The translations under genes were made by a program, and so were the position numbers. 5,516 bases of DNA from a bacterium (GTDB lineage: Bacteria; Desulfobacterota; GWC2-55-46). Shown in pieces: positions 1-5,306 of this stretch. Numbering within the stretch: position 1 is the stretch's first letter; every line of letters begins with the position of its first letter. The stretch spans positions 1 through 5,516 of the forward strand of contig DAIDBB010000185.1 of assembly GCA_027310325.1 (NCBI GenBank), written 5' to 3'. The notes under the pieces are model-generated. The model searched no databases, was not told the origin of the DNA, and saw only the letters and a program-made list of their open reading frames with translations.

Positions 1-531
1 GGAGAGCACATAAGGAGGATAAGCCTCTACTCGCAGCTCCTCGCCAGATACCTCGGGCTCGAAGAGGCCCTGGTGGAGACCATATTCTTCGCAAGCCCCA
101 TGCACGACGTCGGCAAGATCGGCATACCCGACTCCATTCTCCTTAAAAAGGGGAAGCACACGGAAGAGGAGATGGCGATAATGAGGACGCATACGGTGAT
201 AGGCGCGGACATCCTCGGAAATTCCGATTCCGACATACTGATGACGGGTCGGGAGATAGCCCTTACACACCATGAATGCTGGGACGGGTCCGGCTATCCG
301 ACGGGCCTTAAAGGAGATGAAACGCCGCTTTCGGGCCAGATCGTCCACGCGGTAGACATATACGACGCGCTGCGCAGCCGCCGCCCCTACAAGGAACCTT
401 TCGACCACGCGACGGCCTGCCGGATAATCGACGACCAGGCCCAGCGCTTTTCCCCCCGGATACTCAACGCCTTCCACGATTGCGCCGACGAGTTTAAAAG
501 GCTCTTCGACGAGCACTCGGAAGATAAGTGA
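1..531 (+). CDS. HD-GYP domain cyclic-di-GMP phosphodiesterase, 3' part only
   Basis: The frame is open from the first base, so the N-terminus lies outside the window; 176 residues are visible. They cover essentially a whole HD-GYP domain. Numbered from the window edge, the first helix carries GEHIRRISLYS (1-11), the metal-binding HD pair lies in HDVGKIGIPD (35-44), His64 follows, then HHECWDGSGYP (90-100) with the GYP signature, and DIYDALRSRRPYK (119-131). All expected metal ligands look intact, so it should be active. The family hydrolyses cyclic di-GMP to pGpG or GMP in the cytoplasm and so affects motility and biofilm decisions. The opening helix resembles response regulators of the RpfG type, so a receiver domain upstream is likely but not visible. 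A GTG at 73 is an internal codon, because starting there would remove the first domain helix. The stop is one base from the convergent lipoprotein gene. Family assignment is very sure; the partner domain is inferred. Confidence 0.95.
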   Translation, partial: GEHIRRISLYSQLLARYLGLEEALVETIFFASPMHDVGKIGIPDSILLKKGKHTEEEMAIMRTHTVIGADILGNSDSDILMTGREIALTHHECWDGSGYPTGLKGDETPLSGQIVHAVDIYDALRSRRPYKEPFDHATACRIIDDQAQRFSPRILNAFHDCADEFKRLFDEHSEDK

Positions 532-532
532 C

Positions 533-1390
533 TTACTCCCAGGGGTCGAGTATGAGGTAATCCGCGTCCGCGGTCGTGACGTTACTCCGGTCGAGCCTTC
601 CGGGAAGCTCGGGGAGTATGATGAGGGCGGGGTAGTTGGAGATCTTCCTTACCTGCTCGGGGATGCCCCGTTTCCATGAGTGTCCGCTTCCGGCCAGAAC
701 CACGACCTTGGTCCCCTGACGCCTGTCAAGGTACTTTACCGAATTCCTGGCCATGACGGTGTCCCAGACGAGCTGTGCCTCGCAGAAGTTGGTAAAAGAC
801 ATCCCCTTCATGTCGTGCTCTTCCATCGCCTTTTTTATGAAGTCCTCGTAAGGCTTGTCGACCACGCACTTTATGCCCGGTATCTCCTCGAGCTCGGCCG
901 GGGTAAGGGAACTATATCCCTTTGAGAAGATACGGTGCATTATCGACTGCGAGACGTTAAGCCCTATTACCGGGATCCTGTTGTCCCTCGCGTAAACGAG
1001 TATCTTCCTGTAGTTCTTCCACGGCACGTGCCAGCTCATGTAGTAGACCTTGATGAAGTCGTCCTCGCTCATCTGGCCATTTACCCATCTGTCGAGGTCG
1101 AACTGGTCCTTGGCCTGGAACATCTCCATGCCTATGGCGAAGTTGACCCCGGCGTTCCTCAGGGCCTCTATCACGGCGAGCTGGTTTTCGTGGTGGGCCA
1201 TCTCGCTATGCACCTCTCCTATGACAATGAGGCGCGCCTCCTTGGCGCTATCGACGAGTTGCGTCATCCCGACTTCCTTCCTGTCCGCGACGCGCATGAT
1301 CGCGGAGCCGCACCCCGCTGTAAGCCAGAGCGCGGCGGCGCAGAGCAGGATTAGCCCGTAGAATTTTTCGGTTCTCCTGACTGTTCTCAA
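533..1390 (-). CDS. ChaN-family haem-binding lipoprotein (Cofac_haem_bdg / DUF399)
   Basis: This 285-residue protein begins with a lipoprotein signal: basic residues (RTVRRTEK), a hydrophobic stretch at about 11-23, then LTAGC with the candidate lipidated Cys27. Gly and Ser follow the Cys, with no Asp retention signal, so an outer-membrane location is plausible. The rest matches the ChaN-like fold: GEVHSEMAHHENQL (58-71), GMEMFQ (87-92), NFCEAQLVWDTVMA (201-214) and VLAGSGHSWKRGIPEQV (231-247). Members are related to the TraB/Tiki/GumN superfamily; the structurally studied Campylobacter ChaN binds two cofacial haems, and the group is linked to iron or haem uptake. Haem binding here is inferred from family. 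The TTG start is chosen because AAGGAG lies six bases upstream and the signal peptide then begins properly. It lies 84 bases downstream of citrate synthase on the same strand, with its own candidate promoter, and there are no haem-transport neighbours to confirm the role. Confidence 0.9.
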   Translation of the reverse strand: MRTVRRTEKFYGLILLCAAALWLTAGCGSAIMRVADRKEVGMTQLVDSAKEARLIVIGEVHSEMAHHENQLAVIEALRNAGVNFAIGMEMFQAKDQFDLDRWVNGQMSEDDFIKVYYMSWHVPWKNYRKILVYARDNRIPVIGLNVSQSIMHRIFSKGYSSLTPAELEEIPGIKCVVDKPYEDFIKKAMEEHDMKGMSFTNFCEAQLVWDTVMARNSVKYLDRRQGTKVVVLAGSGHSWKRGIPEQVRKISNYPALIILPELPGRLDRSNVTTADADYLILDPWE

Positions 1391-1396
1391 GATCTT

Positions 1397-1402
1397 CTCC
1401 TT
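1397..1402 (-). promoter_or_regulatory. Ribosome binding site fixing the TTG start of the ChaN-like gene
   Basis: On the - strand AAGGAG is followed by six bases (AAGATC) and then TTG at 1390-1388. No ATG lies at the head of the signal peptide, so this site decides the start. Confidence 0.75.
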
Positions 1403-1438
1403 AAATACGGCGCCGCCCGAAAAAGGTCGGCCCGTACT

Positions 1439-1467
1439 TTTATCCGATAATTGCGGGGCTTCATCAA
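1439..1467 (-). promoter_or_regulatory. Candidate sigma70-type promoter of the ChaN-like gene
   Basis: Read on the - strand, TTGATG (1467-1462) is separated by 17 bases from GATAAA (1444-1439), four of six matches in each box. Transcription would begin near 1432 and give a leader of about 40 bases. The gap also has an imperfect hairpin (GCCGACC/GGGCGGC) without a U-tract, so no clear terminator separates this gene from citrate synthase and read-through is possible. Confidence 0.35.
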
Positions 1468-1474
1468 GCTAAAT

Positions 1475-2623
1475 CTACTTGCGCCCTTCCATCGGTACGT
1501 AGGGCTGGGCCCTGAGTCCCGTGTATTTCTGCGTCGGACGGTATATGCGGTTGGTCTTTAGCTGCTCCATCCAGTGGGCGAGCCATCCGGAGACCCTGGA
1601 CATGGCGAATATGGGGGTGAAGAGCCCGGTAGGTATGTCGATCCCGGCAAGTACTATGCCTGAGTAGAAATCCACGTTAGGGTGGAGGTGTTTTTCCAGC
1701 AGCCTTTCTGCCACGACCTTTTCGACCTCGGCTGATATCGCGACGGTCTTCGGATCTACGAGCCCCTGGTCCGCGAGCTTTTTTATATAGGTCTTGAGCA
1801 CCTCGCCGCGCGGGTCCCTGGTCTTGTAGACCCTGTGGCCTATGCCCATGATCTTTTCTTTTCTGGCGAGCTTTTCCTCGACGTATCCGCGCGCGCGTTC
1901 CTTCGTGCCTATCTCCTCGATCATGTGGACGACCTCCTCGTTGGCGCCTCCGTGGAGCGGGCCCGAAAGCGTGCCTATGGCGCTCGAGACTATGGTATAC
2001 GGGTCGGCAAGCGTTGAGCCGACGACCCGGGCGCTGAAGGTGGAGGCGTTCATCGTGTGGTCCGCGTGCAGTATGAGGATGACGTCCAGGGTCTTCTCGA
2101 GGAGCGGGTCGGGCTCGCGCTCGAAGAGCATGTAGAAGAAGTTGGCGGCGAACGACAGGTTATTCCTGGGAGGTATCGGGGAGTCCCCGTGCTTGAGCCT
2201 CTCTGTGGCGGCGACTATCGTCGGGAGCTTCGCTATGAGCCTCACCGCCGACCAGTAGCGCACCTCGGGGTCGAGGGTGTTGCGGGCCGGGTAGTACATG
2301 CCCATGGCCGAAGTGAGGGCCTGGAGATAATGCATGGGGTGGCCGTTTTCCGGGAGATACTCCATCACGCGCAAGAGCTTTAGCTTAAGCCTCGTGTGCA
2401 TGGTTATGTCGTTCGTGAACTTCTCGAACTCTTTTTTATTGGGGAGGTGGCCGAAGATGAGGAGATACGCGGTCTCGAGGAAGGTCGACTTTTCAGCGAG
2501 CGTCTCTACCGGGATGCCCCGGTACTCGAGTATCCCGGCCTCTCCGTCTATGTAGCTTATGGCGCTCTCGGCGGCGGGGACGCCCTCGAGACCCGGCACG
2601 ACGTCCATTACCCTTTCTTCCAT
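1475..2623 (-). CDS. gltA: Citrate synthase (short, dimeric-type)
   Basis: Citrate synthase condenses oxaloacetate and acetyl-CoA to citrate, the entry step of the TCA cycle, in the cytoplasm. At 382 residues this is the short form, without the N-terminal extension of the roughly 430-residue hexameric NADH-inhibited enzymes. The catalytic triad is visible: His224 in PLHGGANEE, His263 in GIGHRVYKTRDPR, and Asp318 in NVDFYSG. Substrate-contact segments are also present, including HADHTMNAST (186-195), Arg272, Arg343 in MSRVSGW and Arg362 in NRIYRPTQKYTG. The ATG start at 2623 has GAGGTG four bases upstream; an alternative Met6 lacks good spacing. 2-Methylcitrate synthase (PrpC) belongs to the same family and cannot be excluded from sequence alone, but no propionate-pathway genes are nearby, so ordinary citrate synthase is preferred. 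The gene has its own extended -10 promoter directly after the cold-shock terminator. Confidence 0.96.
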   Translation of the reverse strand: MEERVMDVVPGLEGVPAAESAISYIDGEAGILEYRGIPVETLAEKSTFLETAYLLIFGHLPNKKEFEKFTNDITMHTRLKLKLLRVMEYLPENGHPMHYLQALTSAMGMYYPARNTLDPEVRYWSAVRLIAKLPTIVAATERLKHGDSPIPPRNNLSFAANFFYMLFEREPDPLLEKTLDVILILHADHTMNASTFSARVVGSTLADPYTIVSSAIGTLSGPLHGGANEEVVHMIEEIGTKERARGYVEEKLARKEKIMGIGHRVYKTRDPRGEVLKTYIKKLADQGLVDPKTVAISAEVEKVVAERLLEKHLHPNVDFYSGIVLAGIDIPTGLFTPIFAMSRVSGWLAHWMEQLKTNRIYRPTQKYTGLRAQPYVPMEGRK

Positions 2624-2663
2624 GCGTCACCTCGATAAAAGTCCGTCATACGTAACGTTTAAT

Positions 2664-2672
2664 ATTATATCA
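2664..2672 (-). promoter_or_regulatory. Extended -10 promoter of citrate synthase
   Basis: The - strand reads TGATATAAT, a perfect TATAAT with the TGn extension. The place where a -35 box would sit (about 2687-2692) is inside the preceding terminator stem (GGGGCT), so no recognisable -35 exists and the extended -10 must compensate. Initiation would fall near 2657, giving a leader of about 35 bases. A short symmetric motif, ACGTAACGT (2650-2658), straddles the predicted start and could be an operator, though it is too short to claim. Confidence 0.65.
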
Positions 2673-2674
2673 GC

Positions 2675-2713
2675 AAAAATAAAAAAAGCCCCCGCCTGGA
2701 AGCGGGGGCTTTT
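2675..2713 (-). terminator. Intrinsic terminator of the cold-shock gene
   Basis: AGCCCCCGC (2687-2695) and GCGGGGGCT (2702-2710) form a perfect 9-bp stem around a six-base loop, extendable by A-T pairs. On the - strand it is followed by seven T, one A and five T, an excellent U-tract for transcription leaving the cold-shock gene, whose stop is about 20 bases upstream. On the + strand only TTTT follows, so termination in that direction would be weaker. Confidence 0.93.
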
Positions 2714-2732
2714 CAATCGTTATTAAAGGCCA

Positions 2733-2933
2733 TTAAGCAGGGATTACGTTTTCGGCCTTAAGACCCTTGGGGCCCTTCGACACTTCAAAGTCGACCCTCT
2801 GGCCTTCTTTCAGGGTTTTGAATCCGTTGCCCTGAATGGAAGTGTAGTGTACGAATACATCTTCTCCCGAATCCTGCTCGATGAACCCGAACCCTTTGGA
2901 CTCGTTAAACCATTTGACCTTTCCTGAAGGCAT
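2733..2933 (-). CDS. csp: Cold-shock domain protein (CspA family)
   Basis: This 66-residue single-domain protein has the standard length of a bacterial cold-shock protein. It opens with MPSGKVKWFN, has RNP1 as KGFGFI (residues 13-18) and RNP2 as VFVHY (26-30), and ends with GPKGLKAENVIPA. The aromatic residues that stack on nucleic acid (Trp8, Phe15, Phe17, Phe27, His29) are present. The family binds single-stranded RNA and DNA in the cytoplasm and acts as an RNA chaperone or transcription antiterminator. The frame stays open ten codons upstream to an ATG at 2963, but the start at 2933 is chosen because AAAGGAGGT lies seven bases before it and the protein then matches the family. The gene is monocistronic: its own promoter, a leader of about 100 bases, and a strong terminator. 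The leader can hide the ribosome binding site, suggesting post-transcriptional control. Whether it is cold-induced or constitutive is not shown. Confidence 0.96.
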   Translation of the reverse strand: MPSGKVKWFNESKGFGFIEQDSGEDVFVHYTSIQGNGFKTLKEGQRVDFEVSKGPKGLKAENVIPA

Positions 2934-2936
2934 GCG

Positions 2937-2980
2937 CGAAACCTCCTTTCCTCGGATTTTCATAAGTCATAGGGGTTTCG
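2937..2980 (-). promoter_or_regulatory. Shine-Dalgarno-sequestering hairpin in the cold-shock leader
   Basis: In the - strand transcript CGAAACCCCT (2980-2971) can pair with AGGAGGTTTCG (2947-2937): ten base pairs with a single bulged A and a 23-base loop. The 3' arm contains the whole AGGAGG ribosome binding site, seven bases before the ATG. This is a direct sequence observation; regulatory function is inferred. Confidence 0.5.
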
Positions 2981-3039
2981 TCACGACTTCAGGACAACGC
3001 CTTGCGTACAAACCCGTCTACAAACTTATTTACTGAGGT

Positions 3040-3068
3040 AGTGTAGATGACGATCTCGGAATTGTCAA
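3040..3068 (-). promoter_or_regulatory. Sigma70-type promoter of the cold-shock gene with AT-rich upstream element
   Basis: The - strand has a consensus TTGACA (3068-3063), a 17-base spacer, and TACACT (3045-3040, four of six). Upstream lies an A/T block (about 3072-3091) that includes the palindrome AAAAAATTTTTT and could serve as an UP element. The start would be near 3033, giving a leader of about 100 bases, long for a 66-codon gene but typical of CspA-family mRNAs. Confidence 0.75.
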
Positions 3069-3134
3069 GGCCATATTTAAAAAATTTTTTCAGGCCGGAA
3101 ATAGCAAAAAAACAGGGCTTTTTCCCCTAATAAA

Positions 3135-3163
3135 TTGCAAAGAAACAATCGATATGGTATAAA
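3135..3163 (+). promoter_or_regulatory. Promoter of aspS, with extended -10
   Basis: TTGCAA (3135-3140, four of six), a 17-base spacer, then TATAAA (3158-3163) preceded by TGG, which supplies the TGn extension. Initiation near 3170 would give a leader of about 33 bases. Its -35 box is 66 bases from that of the divergent cold-shock promoter. Confidence 0.75.
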
Positions 3164-3192
3164 ATCACGATATTTTTAAGTTTTATTCTAAC

Positions 3193-3198
3193 GGAGGT
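3193..3198 (+). promoter_or_regulatory. Ribosome binding site fixing the TTG start of aspS
   Basis: GGAGGT followed by AAAC and TTG. No ATG or GTG is near the expected N-terminus, and starting here places the YCGEV element at residues 10-14, as in AspRS proteins. Confidence 0.8.
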
Positions 3199-3202
3199 AA
3201 AC

Positions 3203-4987
3203 TTGGCAGGGGACTGGAAGAGAAGCTCGTACTGCGGGGAGGTCTCGCAGAAGGACATAGGAAATAAGATTACTCTAAACGGCTGGGTCCAGAGAAGGAG
3301 GGACCACGGCGGCCTTATATTCATAGACCTACGCGACCGCGAGGGACTCGTGCAGCTCGTCTTTAACCCGGCTGAGGGCGGGTCCGTCCACGAAAAGGCG
3401 CATGAGCTCCGGAGCGAGCACGTAATAGCCGTTAAGGGGGTTGTAAGGCATAGGCCCGAGGGCACTGAAAATCCGGCGCTGAAGACCGGCCTTGTAGAGG
3501 TTGCGGCAACGGAACTAAAGCTCCTTAACGACTCGGCCCCGCTCCCGTTCATGATAGAGGACGAGACGGACGTCGCCGAGACTACGAGGCTTAAGTACCG
3601 GTATCTGGATTTAAGAAGGCCGTCGCTCCAGAAAAAACTCATCCTCCGTCATAAGGTCGCGATGACGACACGGAACTATCTAAGCGAGAGGGGCTTCATA
3701 GAGTTGGAAACCCCGGTGTTGACGAAATCCACGCCGGAAGGCGCGAGGGACTTTCTTGTGCCGAGTAGACTTAACCCCGGTAGCTTCTTTGCTTTGCCGC
3801 AGTCTCCCCAGCTCTTTAAGCAGATACTCATGATCTCCGGCTTCGACAGGTACTTCCAGATAGTAAAGTGCTTCAGGGACGAGGACCTGAGGGCCGACAG
3901 GCAGCCCGAGTTCACTCAGATAGACGCGGAGATGAGCTTCGTGGACAGGGAAGACGTCATAGAGGTGATGGAAGGGCTCATCGTAACAATTTTTAAAGAA
4001 GCGCTGGGCCTCGATCTCAAAACCCCCTTCCCGCGCCTTACTTACGCCGAGGCTACTGGAAGGTTCGGTCTCGATAACCCTGATGTCCGCTGGGGCCTTG
4101 AGCTTAATGACCTAACGGCAAAGCTCAAAGGCTCCGGCTTCAAGGTCTTTGCCGACGCTGCCTCAAGGGGCGGCGTCATAAAGGCCCTGTGCGTTCCGGG
4201 CGGGGCCGAGTTTTCGAGAAAAGATTTAGACGACCTTACGGAGATAGCGGTCCCCTTCGGCGCGAAGGGGCTCGCGTGGGTAAAGCTAACGGCGGAGGGC
4301 TGGCAGTCGCCGATAGCGAAGTTCCTGACCGACGTTGAAAAGAAGGCGATAGAGGAGTCGCTTAAGGCCTCGGTCGGAGACCTCATGCTCTTTGCCGCGG
4401 ACCAGGCGCAGATAGCCAATACCGTCCTCGGCAGGCTCCGGATAAACATAGCCGGAAGGCTCGGCATGATACCGAAGGAAGGTTTCAACTTCATATGGGT
4501 CACCGAGTTCCCGATGCTCGAATACGACGAGGCCGAAAAGAGGTATGTGGCCGTCCACCACCCGTTCACCGCCCCGATGGACGAGGATTTAGACAAGCTC
4601 GACACAGACCCTCTTAAGGTGCGCGCCAAGGCCTACGACCTTGTGCTTAACGGCACCGAGATAGGCGGCGGAAGTATACGCATACACAGGAGCGAGACCC
4701 AGGCGAAGATATTCGAGAAGCTGGGGATAGTAAAGGAAGAGGCCGAGAAGAGGTTCGGGTTTTTGCTTGAGGCGCTTAAGTTCGGCACCCCTCCGCACGG
4801 TGGAATTGCCTTTGGCCTTGACCGCATAATGGCGATAATGACCGGGTCGGAGTCGATCCGCGACGTCATAGCCTTTCCCAAGACTCAGAAAGGGACGGAC
4901 CTCATGTCCGACGCCCCATCTACAGTGGACCAGAAACAGTTGGATGAGCTCTTTATAAGGGTCGCGAAGAAGGTCGAAAAGGCGTAG
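3203..4987 (+). CDS. aspS: Aspartyl-tRNA synthetase, bacterial type, probably non-discriminating
   Basis: This enzyme charges tRNA-Asp with aspartate in the cytoplasm, using ATP. Its 594 residues match the bacterial AspRS length. In order: an N-terminal anticodon-binding OB fold (about 1-110, including RRRDHGGLIFIDLRDREG); class II motif 1 around 147-172; the aspartate/ATP site with PQSPQLFKQ (199-207); motif 2 with CFRDEDLRADRQPEFTQID (223-241); the bacterial GAD insertion (about 290-410); and motif 3 with GGIAFGLDRIMAIM (533-546) ending in the conserved FPKTQKGTDLMSDAPS. All class II signatures are intact. His35 (Leu30 in E. coli) and Gly87 in RPEGT are the residue types associated with non-discriminating enzymes such as that of Pseudomonas aeruginosa, which also make Asp-tRNA-Asn for GatCAB amidation. 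The specificity is inference; the identity is certain. It is transcribed alone and diverges from the cold-shock gene. Confidence 0.98.
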   Translation: MAGDWKRSSYCGEVSQKDIGNKITLNGWVQRRRDHGGLIFIDLRDREGLVQLVFNPAEGGSVHEKAHELRSEHVIAVKGVVRHRPEGTENPALKTGLVEVAATELKLLNDSAPLPFMIEDETDVAETTRLKYRYLDLRRPSLQKKLILRHKVAMTTRNYLSERGFIELETPVLTKSTPEGARDFLVPSRLNPGSFFALPQSPQLFKQILMISGFDRYFQIVKCFRDEDLRADRQPEFTQIDAEMSFVDREDVIEVMEGLIVTIFKEALGLDLKTPFPRLTYAEATGRFGLDNPDVRWGLELNDLTAKLKGSGFKVFADAASRGGVIKALCVPGGAEFSRKDLDDLTEIAVPFGAKGLAWVKLTAEGWQSPIAKFLTDVEKKAIEESLKASVGDLMLFAADQAQIANTVLGRLRINIAGRLGMIPKEGFNFIWVTEFPMLEYDEAEKRYVAVHHPFTAPMDEDLDKLDTDPLKVRAKAYDLVLNGTEIGGGSIRIHRSETQAKIFEKLGIVKEEAEKRFGFLLEALKFGTPPHGGIAFGLDRIMAIMTGSESIRDVIAFPKTQKGTDLMSDAPSTVDQKQLDELFIRVAKKVEKA

Positions 4988-4993
4988 GAAACC

Positions 4994-5017
4994 CCTTCCC
5001 CCGGGGCGGGCGGAAGG
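4994..5017. repeat. GC-rich hairpin just after the aspS stop
   Basis: CCTTCC (4994-4999) plus CCCG (5000-5003) pair with CGGG (5007-5010) plus GGAAGG (5012-5017): ten pairs, a GGG loop and one bulged C. It begins seven bases after the stop and has no U-tract, so it is not an intrinsic terminator. It could protect the 3' end of the mRNA. Confidence 0.6.
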
Positions 5018-5142
5018 TCGGGACGGGGGCCGGGCGATTGTAAAAGAGCTGCCGGCTTCGGTCCAGGCCCTGAGGGAGACCCGCGTATTCGCCGGGGAAC
5101 GGGCTGCTTAAGGACATATGACGCGTCGCGTCGAAAAAGACC

Positions 5143-5177
5143 AAAAAATACGCCCGCTAAAAGCGGGCGTATTTTTT
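5143..5177. terminator. Bidirectional intrinsic terminator between aspS and the convergent gene
   Basis: AAAAAATACGCCCGC (5143-5157) and its exact complement (5163-5177) form a perfect 15-bp inverted repeat around a TAAAA loop. The GC core (CGCCCGC) is flanked by A6 and T6 runs, so it can end transcription in both directions. It serves aspS on the + strand from 155 bases away and the partial beta-barrel gene on the - strand. Confidence 0.95.
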
Positions 5178-5196
5178 CGGGAAGGTTTTGGAATTA

Positions 5197-5227
5197 AAGA
5201 ACTCCTCCATAAATGGCGGAGATTCTT
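5197..5227. repeat. Imperfect hairpin repeat
   Basis: AAGAACTCC (5197-5205) and CCA (5207-5209) pair with TGG (5214-5216), GGAG (5218-5221) and TTCTT (5223-5227) around a TAAA loop: twelve pairs with one mismatch and one bulged A. No U-tract follows. Confidence 0.55.
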
Positions 5228-5254
5228 CATGGCAAGGATTGGTCATTTGTATTA

Positions 5255-5295
5255 CCCGCCTTGACCCGCCCTTAAATGGGCGGGCTTGCGGCGGG
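5255..5295. repeat. Nested CCCGCC palindrome
   Basis: The inner stem CCCGCCC/GGGCGGG (5265-5271 with 5278-5284) encloses TTAAAT. The outer stem CCCGCC/GGCGGG (5255-5260 with 5290-5295) lies beyond a small internal loop that has TTG on both sides. Thirteen pairs in all. It sits 11 bases beyond the stop of the - strand gene and lacks a U-tract; the form resembles dispersed REP-like palindromes, but only one copy is visible. Confidence 0.6.
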
Positions 5296-5306
5296 CTCCC
5301 ATTCGA

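Larger units (their letters stand above)
4988..5306. other. 319-base gene-free region rich in inverted repeats
   Basis: This stretch separates the convergent ends of aspS and the outer-membrane gene. I see no convincing coding sequence. It holds four separate inverted repeats in order: a GC-rich hairpin, a perfect terminator, an imperfect AT/GC hairpin and a nested CCCGCC palindrome. No tRNA, riboswitch or transposase fragment was recognised. Confidence 0.7.

Noticed and set aside
680..1361. Open frames on the + strand opposite the ChaN-like gene
   Set aside because: They lie antisense to a gene with clear family motifs, have no recognisable protein features or good ribosome binding sites, and are explained by GC-rich codon positions.
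1411..1433. Possible terminator after citrate synthase (GCCGACC/GGGCGGC)
   Set aside because: The stem has an internal mismatch and no T-run follows on the - strand, so it does not qualify as an intrinsic terminator.
1835..2638. Several open frames on the + strand opposite citrate synthase
   Set aside because: Shadows of a strongly conserved gene; the translations are low-complexity Arg/Val/Glu-rich sequence with no domain.
2934..2963. Ten-codon N-terminal extension of the cold-shock protein from the ATG at 2963
   Set aside because: The strong AAAGGAGGT lies inside the extension, correctly spaced for the ATG at 2933, and the family begins with the MPSGKVKWFN-type start.
3127..3642. 171-residue frame on the - strand across the aspS promoter and N-terminus
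   Set aside because: Ser-rich antisense translation of aspS with no family resemblance; it also runs over the aspS promoter.
4042..4881. Open frames on the - strand within aspS
   Set aside because: Antisense shadows of the GAD and motif 3 regions; no independent motifs.
4953..5144. 63-residue frame on the - strand overlapping the aspS 3' end
   Set aside because: Pro/Arg-rich product of GC-rich DNA, overlaps aspS, and spans the hairpin at 4994-5017; no evidence of coding.
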